Shown here piece after piece: positions 23,786 to 35,358 of a DNA stretch of 64,000 bases (positions are counted from its first letter, which is position 1; each line of letters starts with the position of its first letter). Location: contig NZ_JAFEVR010000004.1 in NCBI RefSeq assembly GCF_017352375.1, positions 124,001 to 188,000 on the forward strand, in the 5' to 3' direction. The notes under the pieces are model-generated. The model made no database searches. It saw nothing but the letters and a program-made list of their open reading frames with translations, and was not told the DNA's origin. This DNA comes from Mycolicibacterium sp. S2-37. GTDB taxonomy: Bacteria; Actinomycetota; Actinomycetes; Mycobacteriales; Mycobacteriaceae. The translations under genes and the position numbers were made by a program.

Positions 23786-24742
23786 GTCGACGATCGCGCC
23801 CGTGGGGTCACGCCACCGCACGCCCAGTTCCGCACAGGTCCTGCTGTCGTCGGTGGGGGTCGCCGCGGTCAACAGCAGGGCCGCTTCGTAGCTGAGCCCG
23901 TCGCCGAGATCCAAGTAGCGACCTGCGACGTCGGAGATCCGGCCCAGCGTACGCATCGTGCTCGGCGTCAACGGAATTCGGCGTATCCGTCGTCCCGCCC
24001 CCTCCTCGAGGGCGTCGACCATCTCGTCGAACGTCAGCAGCCGCCCACCGCAGGTGTATCGCCGCGGTGCGCGCCCGGCCATCATGATCCGCACGTGGAC
24101 CTCGGCGACGTCGCGCACATCGACCATCTGCATACCGCCGCGCAGCGACGGCGCGATTCCCCACCGCACGATCGGTGCCCAGCCCCGTTCGGTGACCCCG
24201 GGAGCGGTACCGAAGGCCGGCCCCACCACGCTGGAGGGATAGGTCACGACCACCGGCGCCCCGGCGGCCTGCAGCCGCCGGGCCACCCGGTCGGCATAGC
24301 CCTTGGTTTTGGCATAGGCGCTGCGGCCCTCCGCAGTCGGCGAATCGGGCGTGATGACGCCGTCGGGTGGCGGGAACAGAGCGCTGTAACTGCTCACCGA
24401 CACCACCGGATCCAGCCCCAGTTCGACCGCCCGGGTGAGGACCGCTTCGGTGGCGTAGGCATTGACCTCCCACATCATTCGGGCCTGCCGCTCGTCGGTG
24501 CCGACGATGCCGGCGGCGTGCACCGCCGCATCGGCGCCGGTGAGCAGTTCCTCGACCGTCTCGGCGGTTCGGACGTCACCGGCGATCACCGTCACCGGCC
24601 CGAGCGCCTCGAACCGGGTGATGACAGGCGCGTCCGCCTCCCGCGGTGCGACCAGCAGGCGCACCTGGTGGCCCGCCTCGAGCAGCGCTCGCACGGTGTG
24701 TGCACCCAGGTATCCCGTTCCGCCGGTGACCGCGATTCGCAC
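23729..24742 (-). CDS. NAD-dependent epimerase/dehydratase (extended SDR)
   Basis: 337 residues. The N-terminal Rossmann motif is AVTGGTGYLGAHTVRALLEAG. Later features are the SVSSYSALFPP serine, the catalytic-type YAKTKGYAD (YxxxK), and VVTYPSSVVGPAFG, typical of dihydroflavonol-reductase-like and 3-beta-HSD-like SDRs. It probably reduces or oxidises a hydroxyl on a hydrophobic substrate. The GTG start has GAGGAG at a normal distance. It is convergent with and overlaps the preceding tetR gene by 57 bases. Confidence 0.85.
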   Translation of the reverse strand: MRIAVTGGTGYLGAHTVRALLEAGHQVRLLVAPREADAPVITRFEALGPVTVIAGDVRTAETVEELLTGADAAVHAAGIVGTDERQARMMWEVNAYATEAVLTRAVELGLDPVVSVSSYSALFPPPDGVITPDSPTAEGRSAYAKTKGYADRVARRLQAAGAPVVVTYPSSVVGPAFGTAPGVTERGWAPIVRWGIAPSLRGGMQMVDVRDVAEVHVRIMMAGRAPRRYTCGGRLLTFDEMVDALEEGAGRRIRRIPLTPSTMRTLGRISDVAGRYLDLGDGLSYEAALLLTAATPTDDSRTCAELGVRWRDPTGAIVDSLRFADDGRRQQFGDAAS

Positions 24743-24841
24743 TGGAACTCCTCATCTGCCCGCTACATTCGAGGCCAACGGTATCGTAATGACATCCGCG
24801 GACATGCCGCAGGGACCGATCCATGACGGCCGCGGCGCCGA

Positions 24842-25474
24842 ATGCCGGATATGACACCGCTCGCCACCATCGCGAAGATCCCCGGCCAGGCCCTCGAGGT
24901 GCTCGGCTCCATCGCAGGCGTCCGGTGGGGCACCGAGGAACCGCGCCACACCGTGGTCGCGCAGCTCGGTGTCGTGGAGATCCGGCGGTACGGGCCGCGC
25001 ATCGCGGCCGAGACCAGTGTCGACGCCGACGAAGACGAGGCGCGAAACATCGGGTTCCGCCGGCTGGCCCACTACATCTTCGGCGGCAACCTCGCCCGCG
25101 CCGAGATCGCGATGACCGCCCCGGTGGCGCAGAACCAGAAGATCGCGATGACCGCCCCGGTGGCGCAGACCGCCGACGGTGGCGAATCGGTGATCCGCTT
25201 CTACATGCCGGCGGAGTTCACCCTCGACACCCTGCCCGAGCCGGACAACGATCGGGTGGTGCTGGTGCCCGTCCCGTCGGAGACCGTCGCAGTGCTGCGA
25301 TACACCGGCGACCGCAGCCCGGCGGCGGTGCAGCAGAAGCGCGAGAAGCTGTACAAGGCCCTGGAAGGCAGTGAGTACACCACCGTCGGTGAGCCGTTCT
25401 CGTGGTTCTACGACCCTCCGTTCACGCTGCCCTTCCGGCGCCGTAACGAGATCGGAGTCCGGGTCTCCGGCTGA
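24842..25474 (+). CDS. SOUL-family heme-binding protein
   Basis: 210 residues with the SOUL/HBP signature: VEIRRYGPRIAAET, the IFGGN loop, two tandem IAMTAPVAQ motifs, then VIRFYMPAEFTLDTLPEP. SOUL proteins bind heme or tetrapyrroles and have unclear roles in bacteria. The two IAMTAPVAQ copies are encoded by a 29-base identical direct repeat at 25104-25132 and 25140-25168 (36-base period). The start at 24842 or the ATG at 24851 are both possible. It is divergent from the epimerase gene. Confidence 0.85.
   Translation: MPDMTPLATIAKIPGQALEVLGSIAGVRWGTEEPRHTVVAQLGVVEIRRYGPRIAAETSVDADEDEARNIGFRRLAHYIFGGNLARAEIAMTAPVAQNQKIAMTAPVAQTADGGESVIRFYMPAEFTLDTLPEPDNDRVVLVPVPSETVAVLRYTGDRSPAAVQQKREKLYKALEGSEYTTVGEPFSWFYDPPFTLPFRRRNEIGVRVSG
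25104..25168 (+). repeat. Direct repeat of 29 bases (36-base period) inside SOUL gene
   Basis: Two identical 29-base copies encode the duplicated IAMTAPVAQ motif. The protein-level duplication is usual for the family; base-level identity suggests recent homogenisation or strong codon bias. Confidence 0.8.
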
Positions 25475-25568
25475 TCTTCTGAGGTACCCCCGGTTCGGAG
25501 CTTCGTCGGGGTGCGGTCTCGCCGCCGTGCGACGATGGCCCTGGGGGCTTTCGCGGACGGGGGACGTG

Positions 25569-27848
25569 ATGAGCGGTAGCCGGCTTCGCGGCGGCGTGTT
25601 CGCGTTGGTCGCCGTGCTGGCCGCCGTCAATGCGACGGAGCCGTTCGGCGGGGACACCGCACGCTGGGTGGCGGTGGTACTGCAGGGCTGTGTCGGTATC
25701 GGGGCGGTCGGTTGCGCCGTGCTGGTCGGGCTGCGGGTCGAGGGTCCCGCCCGGTGGTGGCGAGCACTGGTCGTCGCCGCCATGTTGAGCTGGCTGGTCG
25801 GCGAGGTGCTCTGGTGGTCGTCGGGATCGGCCGAGAGTGGCGGTACGGCGCCGCTGCCGGGGGTCGTGGCCTACTTCGGCCCTCCGGCGCTGTCGCTGGG
25901 GGCGATGGTCGTCCTGGCGGTGTCGAGCGGGGGCCTCGAGCGCCGCCAGGACCGCCCGTCGTTCTACTACCGAGTCGTCGCCGTGCTCGACGGTCTGCTG
26001 GCTGCGCTCGCGTTCACGATCCTGGTGTACATCGCGCGGCAGGGCGCGGTGAGCGGTGCCGCCCTGCCCCGTTCCCAGAACGCCACCGTCGTGGTCGGCT
26101 ATTCGGTGCTGGAGCTCCTCGTCGTCGTGGCGGGGATGTTGATGGCGATGATGTACCGACGAGACCGCCCGTTCCGCGCGAACTTCCTGTTGCTGTCGGG
26201 TGGCATCCTGATGATCGCCTCATCCGACCGGCTGATGGCGTACCTGCGGACCCTCGGGCTGGAGAACGCCGACCTCTGGGGTGGTGTCGGATTCACCCTC
26301 GGACCACTGATGATCTGGTTCTCCCTGCTCCGGCTGCCCCGGCGCGAGGGGGGCCTCAGCGAAGACGCAATGGACTGGGTGCAGTCGATACTTCCGTACT
26401 TCGGCTTCCTCGGGACCATCGTCCTGCTGTCGTTTCACCTGCTCGGGGGCCGCACGATGGAGCCCGGGGTGGTCCTGGCGGGTCTCGCGACGATCGTGCT
26501 GGTCACCATCCGCCAGTTCGTGGCGATGCGCGCCCAGCGGACGCTGACCCGGCGGCTGTTCGAGACGCAGAGACGGCTTGCTCACCAGGTGCATCACGAT
26601 CCGCTGACCCAACTACCCAACCGACTGCTGTTCGGTCATCGGCTCGACGCCGCGATGCGGCACGGCCGGTTCGTCCTGGTCTTCGTCGACATCGATGACT
26701 TCAAGGACGTCAACGACAAGTTCGGCCACGCGGCAGGTGATGAACTCCTGTGCGCGGTGGGGGCCCGCCTCGCTGAGTGCGTCGGTGCCTCCGACACGCT
26801 GGCCCGGATCGGCGGTGACGAATTCGCCATCCTGATCGAGGGCGACGACGAGGCGCCCGAGGTGATCGCGGACCGGTTCCGCGACGCGCTGCATGCTCCG
26901 TTCGCCGTGCACGGATCATCGGTCCGGGTGCGGGTGAGCATGGGTCTGGTCCGGCCGTCGACCGACCAGCCCGTCGACAGCTCGGACGAACTGCTGCGGC
27001 AGGCCGACATCTCGATGTACGCCGGGAAGCGGCTCGGGAAGGACACCGCCGTCGTCTATCGGCCGATGGGCGTGACGGTCGACTTCCCGAGTGCGCTGCG
27101 GCGTGCGGACGGCGACGCTCCACCCGGGTTCAGGCTGGTCTACCAACCCGTCGTCACGCTGCCCGACGGCGACGTCGTCGCCGTCGAGGCCCTCGCGCGG
27201 TGGACTGCGCCCAACGGGATGCAGATCCCGCCGCTGACCTTCGTCGCCATGGCCGAGGGCTCCGGGCTGGGCGCTGATCTCGACGCTCTGGTGCTCGACC
27301 TCGCCTGCCGGGAGGTTCAGGTGTCGGATCCCGAGGTGCTCATCCACGTCAACATCGGCGCCGCACGACTGGGCAACCGGGCGTTCGAAGAACAGGTGGC
27401 GCGGACGCTGCAGCGCTACGACGTCGAACCCGGGCGTCTCGTGCTGGAGGTCACCGAGACCGTGCCGATCGTGGATCTGGCCGAGGGCGCCGCGGCGATA
27501 GAACGGTTCAGGGCACTCGGCGTCAAGATCGCGCTCGACGACTTCGGGGCCGGCTTCAACTCCCTGACCTATCTGCAGGCACTACCGGTGGACATCATCA
27601 AGCTGGACCGCGGTCTGGCCGTCGGGGCCGAACCCGGCCGGGGTGTCGCGCTGTACCGGTCCATCATCTCGGTCTGCGACGCCGCCGGACTCGACGTCAT
27701 CGCCGAAGGGATCGAGACCGCCGCACAGGCCGAGACCGTGCTCTCCGCCGGCTGCCACCAGGCGCAGGGCTACCTGTTCGGTCGCCCGCAGCCGCTGGCT
27801 GAGATCGGCGGCCTCAACGGGTCCGCCCGAAGAAGAACCCCGCGGTGA
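25569..27848 (+). CDS. Membrane GGDEF-EAL cyclic-di-GMP enzyme
   Basis: 759 residues. An N-terminal membrane sensor of about nine helices (residues 5-310) is followed by a linker, a GGDEF domain with intact GGDEF at 415-419, and an EAL domain with EAL at 540-542. The EAL catalytic set is present ([39 protein letters not shown]), so both diguanylate cyclase and phosphodiesterase activity are possible. The inhibitory RxxD site before GGDEF is absent (GASD). ATG at 25569 or GTG at 25566 are alternatives. Its tail overlaps the convergent yhhN gene by 35 bases. Confidence 0.92.
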   Translation: MSGSRLRGGVFALVAVLAAVNATEPFGGDTARWVAVVLQGCVGIGAVGCAVLVGLRVEGPARWWRALVVAAMLSWLVGEVLWWSSGSAESGGTAPLPGVVAYFGPPALSLGAMVVLAVSSGGLERRQDRPSFYYRVVAVLDGLLAALAFTILVYIARQGAVSGAALPRSQNATVVVGYSVLELLVVVAGMLMAMMYRRDRPFRANFLLLSGGILMIASSDRLMAYLRTLGLENADLWGGVGFTLGPLMIWFSLLRLPRREGGLSEDAMDWVQSILPYFGFLGTIVLLSFHLLGGRTMEPGVVLAGLATIVLVTIRQFVAMRAQRTLTRRLFETQRRLAHQVHHDPLTQLPNRLLFGHRLDAAMRHGRFVLVFVDIDDFKDVNDKFGHAAGDELLCAVGARLAECVGASDTLARIGGDEFAILIEGDDEAPEVIADRFRDALHAPFAVHGSSVRVRVSMGLVRPSTDQPVDSSDELLRQADISMYAGKRLGKDTAVVYRPMGVTVDFPSALRRADGDAPPGFRLVYQPVVTLPDGDVVAVEALARWTAPNGMQIPPLTFVAMAEGSGLGADLDALVLDLACREVQVSDPEVLIHVNIGAARLGNRAFEEQVARTLQRYDVEPGRLVLEVTETVPIVDLAEGAAAIERFRALGVKIALDDFGAGFNSLTYLQALPVDIIKLDRGLAVGAEPGRGVALYRSIISVCDAAGLDVIAEGIETAAQAETVLSAGCHQAQGYLFGRPQPLAEIGGLNGSARRRTPR

Positions 27849-28548
27849 TCAGCAGCAGCGATGCGGCATACGCCCACCAGATCGGCACCGCGAGCGCCTC
27901 GGAGCCCAACACGAACCGGCCGATCCCGATCATCGCGTCGGACACCGCGAAAGTCACCGCGCCCAGCGCCGTCCAGGGCGTCGGCAACGTCGCCAGCAGC
28001 GCGGCGCACACCATGGCGCCCAGCACCGCGATGTAGGCGGTGACCGGGACGGCCATCCCGTCGGCGACGAGGGCCGGCCAGAACCACACCAGCAGCGCCG
28101 CGCAGGCCACCACCGTCACCGCGACCGCTGCCAACCGGGGTGTCGAGCGGGTCGCCAGCGGAACCAACGCGCCCAGGAAGCACAGATGGGCGATCAGGAA
28201 CGACGCCAGCCCCAGCACGAACGACGGTGTCCACCAAGGGATCGCGAGCAGAAAGTCCCCCGCCGCGGAGAACAGCAGTGCAGCTACCAGCCAGCGGCGT
28301 TCGCGGCGGACCGGGTGACCGACCGCTGCGACGGCGAGCAGCACCGCCGCCGCGGCCTTGACGGCGGGCTGGGCGGCGAACTGGCCGGTGAGCTCCGCGC
28401 CTGCGGGTGAGCGCAGGGCCGTCACGATGAGGAACACGCCGTAGCCGGCGGCGACCGACGCCGCGACGCCCCACAGCCGGACTGTACGGACGCGTGCGTA
28501 CGGTGAAGACGTGTCCGTCGCAGACGAGAAGCCGCCGATTGACGTCAT
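27814..28548 (-). CDS. YhhN-family membrane protein (lysoplasmalogenase-like)
   Basis: About 200-244 residues with seven or eight hydrophobic helices and the YhhN/TMEM86 features [14 protein letters not shown] (acidic residue in helix), [12 protein letters not shown], and [13 protein letters not shown] near the C-terminus. Vertebrate relatives hydrolyse lysoplasmalogens; bacterial function is not established. The start is uncertain. ATG at 28548 keeps the first helix but overlaps the divergent esterase gene by 38 bases; no other in-frame ATG or GTG lies before the first helix. It probably corresponds to Rv1401. Confidence 0.75.
   Translation of the reverse strand: MTSIGGFSSATDTSSPYARVRTVRLWGVAASVAAGYGVFLIVTALRSPAGAELTGQFAAQPAVKAAAAVLLAVAAVGHPVRRERRWLVAALLFSAAGDFLLAIPWWTPSFVLGLASFLIAHLCFLGALVPLATRSTPRLAAVAVTVVACAALLVWFWPALVADGMAVPVTAYIAVLGAMVCAALLATLPTPWTALGAVTFAVSDAMIGIGRFVLGSEALAVPIWWAYAASLLLITAGFFFGRTR
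28499..28504 (+). promoter_or_regulatory. Predicted -10 box (TACGGT) for leaderless esterase transcript
   Basis: TACGGT is followed by six bases and the GTG at 28511, matching the TANNNT-N6-start pattern seen repeatedly in this window. Confidence 0.45.
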
Positions 28549-29455
28549 CCTGCAGAAGGTACTGGAAGCCGTCCCGTTCCAGCTGTCGGTCGACGAGGGC
28601 GTGGAGGCGGCGCGGCGCAGACTGCGCGAACTGCCCAGGCGCCCGGTCCATCCGGAGGTGACCGCCACCGACCGCGTCATCCCGGGCCCCGCAGGCGATC
28701 TCCGGATCCGGATCTACCGTCCGCCCGCTGCGGACGACCGGCCGCCGGTGGTGGTGTTCTTCCATGGCGGCGGCTTCGCCGTCGGCGACCTCGACACCCA
28801 CGACGGCACCTGCCGCGAACACGCCGTCGGCGCGGCGGCCGTCGTCGTATCGGTCGACTACCGACTGGCCCCCGAAAACCCCTACCCCGCCGCCGTCGAC
28901 GACGCGTGGGCCGCGACGCACTGGGTGGCCGCCCACGGCGACGAACTGGGCGCCGATCCCGGCCGCCTCGCCCTGGCCGGCGATTCGGCGGGCGGCAACC
29001 TGGCGGCGGTGATCGCCCAGCGCGCCCGCGAGACCGGCGGACCGGCGATCGCCTTTCAGCTGCTGTGGTATCCGGCCACGATGTGGGACGAGTCGCTGCC
29101 GTCGTACTCCGAGAACGCTGTGGCACCGGTACTCGACCGTGCCTCGATCCTCGCGTTCTCCCGGTGGTACGCCCCGGACGCCGACTTCGCCGACCCGGCG
29201 CCCGAATTGGCGCCCGGCCGCGCGGCTGACCTCTCGGGGTTGCCGCCGGCATACGTCGCGGTCGCCGGCCACGACCCGTTGCGTGACGACGGTGTGCGCT
29301 ACGCCGAACTGCTCGCCGCTGCGGGCGTGCCCGTCGAACTGCACAACGCGACGACGTTGGTGCACGGCTATCTCGGCTACTCCGGCGTCGTGCCGGCGGC
29401 CACCGAGGCGGCCGGACGCGGGCTGGCGGCCCTGCGCTCGGCATTGCACCGCTGA
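28511..29455 (+). CDS. Alpha/beta hydrolase, hormone-sensitive-lipase family (LipH/NlhH type)
   Basis: 314 residues. The oxyanion-hole motif HGGG is at residues 85-88 and the nucleophile elbow GDSAGG has Ser159. The acid and base are probably in [13 protein letters not shown] and LVHGYLGY. It is a cytosolic carboxylesterase of family IV, acting on short acyl esters. In M. tuberculosis lipH (nlhH) and lipI lie in the same neighbourhood beside Rv1401. The N-terminus aligns with LipH-type proteins from the GTG at 28511, which also follows a -10 box by six bases. Confidence 0.9.
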   Translation: MSVADEKPPIDVILQKVLEAVPFQLSVDEGVEAARRRLRELPRRPVHPEVTATDRVIPGPAGDLRIRIYRPPAADDRPPVVVFFHGGGFAVGDLDTHDGTCREHAVGAAAVVVSVDYRLAPENPYPAAVDDAWAATHWVAAHGDELGADPGRLALAGDSAGGNLAAVIAQRARETGGPAIAFQLLWYPATMWDESLPSYSENAVAPVLDRASILAFSRWYAPDADFADPAPELAPGRAADLSGLPPAYVAVAGHDPLRDDGVRYAELLAAAGVPVELHNATTLVHGYLGYSGVVPAATEAAGRGLAALRSALHR

Positions 29456-29469
29456 GGCCGGACGCCGTC

Positions 29470-29475
29470 TAGAGT
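29470..29475 (+). promoter_or_regulatory. Predicted -10 box (TAGAGT) for leaderless monooxygenase transcript
   Basis: TAGAGT lies exactly six bases before the ATG at 29482, with no ribosome-binding site between. Confidence 0.45.
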
Positions 29476-29481
29476 GCGAAC

Positions 29482-30969
29482 ATGGGCGAACTGACAACAC
29501 CTGATGTCGAAACCCTGGTGGTCGGCGCGGGGTTCTCCGGCATCGGGGCCGGAATCCTGCTGGACCGGGCCGGGTTCGGTGACTATCTGCTGGTCGAGGC
29601 GGGCCCTGAGGCGGGTGGAACCTGGTACTGGAACAGCTATCCCGGGATCGGCGTCGACATCCCGTCCTACTCCTACCAGTTCTCGTTCGAACAGAACCCG
29701 GACTGGACCCGCACCTATGCCCGCGGGCGTGAGCTGAAGAACTACGCCGACCACTGCATCGAGAAATACGGGTTGCGGAACCGGATCCGCTTCGGCACCA
29801 CGGTCGTCGCCGCCACCTTCGACACCGCCGCGAACGGGTGGCGCGTCGAGTTCGACACCGGCGAGCACGTGACGGCGCGCTACCTGATCAACGGCAGCGG
29901 TCCGCTGAACGTGCCGAAACTCCCCGACATCGCCGGTGTCGAGTCGTTCAGCGGCGTGACCATGCACACCGCGCGCTGGGACCACAGCCAGGACCTCACC
30001 GGCAAGCGGGTCGCGATCATCGGCACCGGCGCGTCGGCGGTCCAGGTCATCCCCGAGATCGCCCCGGTCGTCGAGCGGCTCACCGTCTTCCAGCGCACGC
30101 CCATCTGGTGCTTCCCGAAGTTCGACGTGCCGCTGCCGCCCGCGGCGCGGTGGGTGGCCCGGCTACCCGGCGGACAGTCGGTACAACGGCTGCTGAGCCA
30201 GGCCTACGTCGAGCTGACGTTTCCCGTCACCGCGCAGTACGCCAGCTACTTCCCCCTCGGCAGGCTCACCGAGCGGCTGGGCCGCGACTACCTGCGCCGG
30301 GAGGTACGTGATCCGCAGGTCCGGGAGAAGCTGACGCCGCGCTACGCGGTCGGGTGCAAGCGACCGGGGTTCCACAACACCTATCTGTCCACGTACAACC
30401 GCGACAACGTGGACCTGGTCACCGAACCCATCGAGAAGGTGACCGGCTCGGGGGTCGCCACCGCCGCCGGCGCGACGTACGACGCCGACGTGCTGATCCT
30501 GGCGACGGGCTTCAAGGTGATGGACGTCGACGCCGTGCCGTTCACGGTGACCAACGGAGACGGTGAGACGCTCAGCGCCTTCTGGGAGCAGCACCGGATG
30601 CAGGCCTACGAGGGCGTGAGCATCCCGGGCTTCCCGAACTTCTTCACGGTGATGGGACCGTACGGCTACGTCGGCTCGTCGTACTTCGCGCTGATCGAGA
30701 CCCAGGCCCGCCACATCATCCGGTGCCTCACCGAGGCCCGCAGACGCGGCGTCGGCCGCGTCGAGGTGACCGCCGAGGCCAACGACCGCTACTTCGCCGA
30801 GATGCTGCGCAAGCGCCACACCCAGATCTTCTGGCAGCCCAGCTGCGGGCTGGCCAACAGCTACTACTTCGACTCCAACGGCGACGTGCCGCTGCGACGG
30901 GCGACGACCGTCGAGGCGTACTGGCGCAGCCGCCGCTTCGCGCTCGACGACTACCGGTTCAGTGCGTGA
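29482..30969 (+). CDS. Flavin monooxygenase, Baeyer-Villiger type
   Basis: 495 residues. The first Rossmann motif is GAGFSGIGAG, followed by the Baeyer-Villiger fingerprint FSGVTMHTARWD (F-x-G-x3-H-x3-W-D) and the NADPH motif GTGASA. ATGF precedes the C-terminal domain. Such enzymes insert oxygen next to ketones, or oxidise sulfur as EthA does. The most likely M. tuberculosis counterpart is Rv1393c, which also lies next to metK. The substrate is not predictable. Confidence 0.92.
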   Translation: MGELTTPDVETLVVGAGFSGIGAGILLDRAGFGDYLLVEAGPEAGGTWYWNSYPGIGVDIPSYSYQFSFEQNPDWTRTYARGRELKNYADHCIEKYGLRNRIRFGTTVVAATFDTAANGWRVEFDTGEHVTARYLINGSGPLNVPKLPDIAGVESFSGVTMHTARWDHSQDLTGKRVAIIGTGASAVQVIPEIAPVVERLTVFQRTPIWCFPKFDVPLPPAARWVARLPGGQSVQRLLSQAYVELTFPVTAQYASYFPLGRLTERLGRDYLRREVRDPQVREKLTPRYAVGCKRPGFHNTYLSTYNRDNVDLVTEPIEKVTGSGVATAAGATYDADVLILATGFKVMDVDAVPFTVTNGDGETLSAFWEQHRMQAYEGVSIPGFPNFFTVMGPYGYVGSSYFALIETQARHIIRCLTEARRRGVGRVEVTAEANDRYFAEMLRKRHTQIFWQPSCGLANSYYFDSNGDVPLRRATTVEAYWRSRRFALDDYRFSA

Positions 30970-31035
30970 GGACCACCGGGCCATCCGGGACGATCCGGTG
31001 TATGGCCCGATCCTGGCCAAGACGCCGCACCCGGT

Positions 31036-32283
31036 TCAGGCTTCGGTGGCGGTGACCCGGCGCCCGGTCTTCGGAACACCGGTGGCGGACGCACCGGCGA
31101 GCAGGGCGATGCCCAGCATGACCGCGATCGGCCAGATCGCCGGTCCGTTGGCGGCGAGGACAGCAACCACGAAACCCAGTGGCATCGACGCGAGGTTCAT
31201 CACCAGCTGGCTGAAGCCGAAGACGACAACGCGCGCGTCCCCGTCGGCTCGGTCGAAGATCCAGTCCTGCGATGCGGGGTAAACCCCTTGGTTCGCCACC
31301 GCAACGAGCAATATCGCGCCGCCGATGAGCCACACCAGCGGCACCACGTGTAGACCGTGCAGCACCAGGCACGAAGCGGCGGCCACACCGCCGACGGCGG
31401 CGCTGCAGAGGTACATCCCGCGAGCGTCGAGGTGTGTTCGGACCCGTTGCCAGAGTGGGACACCCAGGAGCAGTCCGAGACCCATGAAGATGAGGATGGT
31501 GTCCAGTTCGCCGTTGTCCGCGCCCAAGGACTCCGCACTGTAGATCGCAAAGAACATCGACCCGAAGGCCATCGCCCGGAAGACGATGTTCGTGACGAGA
31601 TACCGCTGAAACCAGCTGTGCGTGCGCGTGTAGTCGACGCCCCTGCGCAAGGTGTCTCGGATGTCGGACACCTGCGTCGGCATCGTGATGTGCATCGCCC
31701 GCAAGCCCAGCAAGCACAGCGCCGACAGCCCCATCGCCACGCTCCCGACCAGCAGCAGTTCCGCGTCGTCGAGTCCGGGTGACGCATCCGAGAGGAACCC
31801 GCTGGAGAAGATCGACACCACCGTGACCAATGCGGCGCCGTACCCCGCACTCCGCAACAGCATGTCGGACCGACGAGTCGGCGACAGCACCTGCGATGCG
31901 GCGACGGGCAACAGGACGGTGAAGACGCCCGCGGCGACTCCGATGACCGCGGTGGTGATCAACAGCGCATACACCACACCGTCGTCGGGAAGGTAGGCGA
32001 TGTGGGCGACATTGGCCGAGATGAGGCCGGCTTGTATCACCGCCAGCACTGTCAGGACCACGACGACAGGTCCGCCGATCCGCAGGGCTTTGGGCGCCGC
32101 GATGTTACCGAGGACTGCGCCGGCGGTGAAGAATGGTACGAACAAGCTCACGAGCAGCGCCGGAGCGCCCAATTCGGTGGCGATGTAAGGCAATACAGTG
32201 GTTGCCGCGGTCAGCTGCACCCCTGCGTTGTACAGCGAACTGTGCCACAGCAACCACTCGTAGGTGTGGGTCGCGCGGACCAT
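31036..32283 (-). CDS. Major facilitator superfamily permease
   Basis: 415 residues with about 11-12 transmembrane helices and a cytosolic middle loop (around ITMPTQVSDIRDTLRRGVDYTRTHSW). It resembles the MFS_3/enterobactin-exporter-like group in layout, but no substrate motif is seen. The ATG at 32283 follows a TAGCGT -10 box by seven bases and is preferred over a GTG eight codons upstream. Codon and base use are somewhat less GC-biased than in neighbours. It lies between the Rv1393c-like gene and metK, where M. tuberculosis has none, so it is probably an insertion. Confidence 0.82.
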   Translation of the reverse strand: MVRATHTYEWLLWHSSLYNAGVQLTAATTVLPYIATELGAPALLVSLFVPFFTAGAVLGNIAAPKALRIGGPVVVVLTVLAVIQAGLISANVAHIAYLPDDGVVYALLITTAVIGVAAGVFTVLLPVAASQVLSPTRRSDMLLRSAGYGAALVTVVSIFSSGFLSDASPGLDDAELLLVGSVAMGLSALCLLGLRAMHITMPTQVSDIRDTLRRGVDYTRTHSWFQRYLVTNIVFRAMAFGSMFFAIYSAESLGADNGELDTILIFMGLGLLLGVPLWQRVRTHLDARGMYLCSAAVGGVAAASCLVLHGLHVVPLVWLIGGAILLVAVANQGVYPASQDWIFDRADGDARVVVFGFSQLVMNLASMPLGFVVAVLAANGPAIWPIAVMLGIALLAGASATGVPKTGRRVTATEA

Positions 32284-32290
32284 GTCGGCT

Positions 32291-32296
32291 ACGCTA
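32291..32296 (-). promoter_or_regulatory. Predicted -10 box (TAGCGT) for the MFS permease
   Basis: TAGCGT on the minus strand is seven bases from the ATG at 32283, which decides that start. Confidence 0.4.
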
Positions 32297-32375
32297 CCCA
32301 GCACCACTCACCGCTTCGCGGGAAGTCGGAAATGGCGCCCGCGCCGGACAGGCTGAGCGAGCGCGGCCCCGGGGA

Positions 32376-33584
<1,209 letters not shown>

Positions 33585-33714
33585 AGTGCCATCCTTCTCG
33601 TGGTGAATCATTGCCCGTAAAACTTGTTAGCCAGCCGAATCGTATCGGGGCCCCGTTGCACTCAAGCGCCTACCCGGCCCGCGCGCAACCCTTCGGCGCA
33701 GTCCATCGCCCGGC

Positions 33715-34971
33715 CTACCGGTCGCCCGACGTGGTGCGCAGGAATCCCCCGACCGCGTCCACGATACGGCTGGCCATCAGCGTCTTCGACTCGTGCTCCA
33801 ACGCCACCTCGGTGCCGTCGGCCGCCAGCAACCAGCCGTCATTGCTGTCGACCTCGAACGCCCGATTCTCACCGACCGCGTTGACGACGAGTAGATCACA
33901 GCCCTTGCGCTGCAGCTTGGCGCGGGCGTGGAACAGCACGTCACCGTTGGCGTCGCCGGTCTCGGCCGCGAAGCCGACGATCGCGCGCATGTTCGGCAGC
34001 AGACCGTCGGCCCGCGCGCGCACGGTGCCGGCGAGGATGTCGTCGGTGCGCGTCAGCTCGATGGTGGGCGCCGCCTCATGGGGATCGCCGGACTTCTTGA
34101 TCTTGCTGGTGGCCAGGTGCTTGGGCCGGAAGTCCGCGACGGCGGCAGCCATCACCAGCACGTGGGCGGCGGGGGCATGTTTGGACACCGCATCGCGCAG
34201 CTGGGCGGCCGAACCGATGTGCACGACCTCGACGCCCGCCGGGTCGATCAGGCCGGCGGTGTTCCCGGCGATCAGCGTGACGTCGGCACCGCGCTGCGCG
34301 AGCACCCTGGCCACCGCGTAGCCCTGCTTGCCGGAGCTGCGGTTGCCGATGAAGCGCACCGGGTCGATGGGCTCACGGGTGCCGCCCGCCGTCACCAGCG
34401 CCTTGACGCCGGACAGGTCGTAGGGCAGGGCATCGGGGCGCGCCAGCAGCAGCTGGGCCATCGTGGTGATCTCCTCGGCCTCCGGCAGCCGGCCCGCGCC
34501 GCTGTCGGCGCCGGTGAGCCGGCCGGATGCGGGCTCGAGGACCACCGCGCCGCGCTTCCGCAACGTTGCCACGTTGTCGACGGTGGCCGGGTGGAACCAC
34601 ATCTCGGTGTGCATGGCCGGGGCGAACAACACCGGGCACCGCGCGGTCAGCAGGGTGGCGGTCAGCAGGTCGTCGGCCCGGCCTGCGACGGCGCGGGCGA
34701 GCAGGTCGGCGGTCGCCGGCGCGACGACGACCAGGTCGGCACCCTGCCCGATCCGCACATGCGGCACCTCGTGCACGTCGTCCCAGACGCCGGTGTGCAC
34801 CGGGTTACCGGACAGCGCCTCGAAGGTGGCGGCGCCGACGAAGCGCAGGGCCGATTCGGTGGGCAGCACCCGTACGGAGTGACCGGCCTCGGTGAGCTGG
34901 CGGACCAGCGTGCACGCCTTGTACGCGGCGATGCCTCCGGCGACGCCGACGATGATCCGCTTGCGGTCCAC
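33715..34971 (-). CDS. coaBC: Bifunctional phosphopantothenoylcysteine synthetase/decarboxylase CoaBC
   Basis: 418 residues. The N-terminal flavin decarboxylase (CoaC, about 1-185) has GVAGGIAAYK, the catalytic-histidine region VPHVRIG and the substrate clamp APAMHTEMW. The C-terminal synthetase (CoaB) starts VTAGGTREPIDPVRFIGNRSSGKQG and ends with a Rossmann-like ligase core. It turns 4'-phosphopantothenate plus cysteine into 4'-phosphopantetheine for CoA. It starts 14 bases after the rpoZ stop. Counterpart of Rv1391 (dfp). Confidence 0.96.
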   Translation of the reverse strand: MDRKRIIVGVAGGIAAYKACTLVRQLTEAGHSVRVLPTESALRFVGAATFEALSGNPVHTGVWDDVHEVPHVRIGQGADLVVVAPATADLLARAVAGRADDLLTATLLTARCPVLFAPAMHTEMWFHPATVDNVATLRKRGAVVLEPASGRLTGADSGAGRLPEAEEITTMAQLLLARPDALPYDLSGVKALVTAGGTREPIDPVRFIGNRSSGKQGYAVARVLAQRGADVTLIAGNTAGLIDPAGVEVVHIGSAAQLRDAVSKHAPAAHVLVMAAAVADFRPKHLATSKIKKSGDPHEAAPTIELTRTDDILAGTVRARADGLLPNMRAIVGFAAETGDANGDVLFHARAKLQRKGCDLLVVNAVGENRAFEVDSNDGWLLAADGTEVALEHESKTLMASRIVDAVGGFLRTTSGDR

Positions 34972-34985
34972 TGCGGACTCCGGAG

Positions 34986-35306
34986 TTACTCGCCCTCGGT
35001 GTGCTCGAGCAGGTCCTCGTGGATCTCGCGCATCGCGATCGACAGCGGCTTCTCCTGCAGACCGGGCTCGACCAGCGGTCCGACGTACTCGAGGATGCCG
35101 TCGCCGAGCTGGTTGTAGTAGTCGTTGATCTGACGTGCGCGCTTGGCGGCATAGATCACCAGGGCGTACTTGCTCGACGCGCGCGACAGCAACTCGTCGA
35201 TGGGCGGGTTGGTGATGCCCAGCGGCGTGTCGTACGCGCCGGCGGCCGACGGATCGATGTTCAGGTCGTCCACGGCCAGCTGCGCGTCGGCGTGCGGGGT
35301 GCTCAC
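34986..35306 (-). CDS. rpoZ: RNA polymerase omega subunit
   Basis: 106 residues. The conserved omega core is [31 protein letters not shown], followed by family tail residues ([15 protein letters not shown]). Omega stabilises beta-prime in the RNA polymerase complex. The GTG start has AGGAG at 35315-35319, about nine bases upstream. It sits between gmk and coaBC in the standard actinobacterial order. Confidence 0.96.
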   Translation of the reverse strand: MSTPHADAQLAVDDLNIDPSAAGAYDTPLGITNPPIDELLSRASSKYALVIYAAKRARQINDYYNQLGDGILEYVGPLVEPGLQEKPLSIAMREIHEDLLEHTEGE

Positions 35307-35358
35307 TAAGAATTCTCCTGGCGGTTTGAGTGCAAGATCTCGGGCTTGTGACGGCCGT

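Noticed and set aside
25108..25168. Tandem repeat in the SOUL gene as a mobile or CRISPR-like element
   Set aside because: Only two copies, in frame, and the duplication of this motif is normal in SOUL proteins.
30962..31040. Short plus-strand peptide frame after the Baeyer-Villiger gene
   Set aside because: No independent start signal beyond codons overlapping the previous stop; it runs antisense into the MFS gene.
33585..33714. SAM riboswitch upstream of or near metK
   Set aside because: The gap between coaBC and metK shows no conserved riboswitch architecture that I can recognise.
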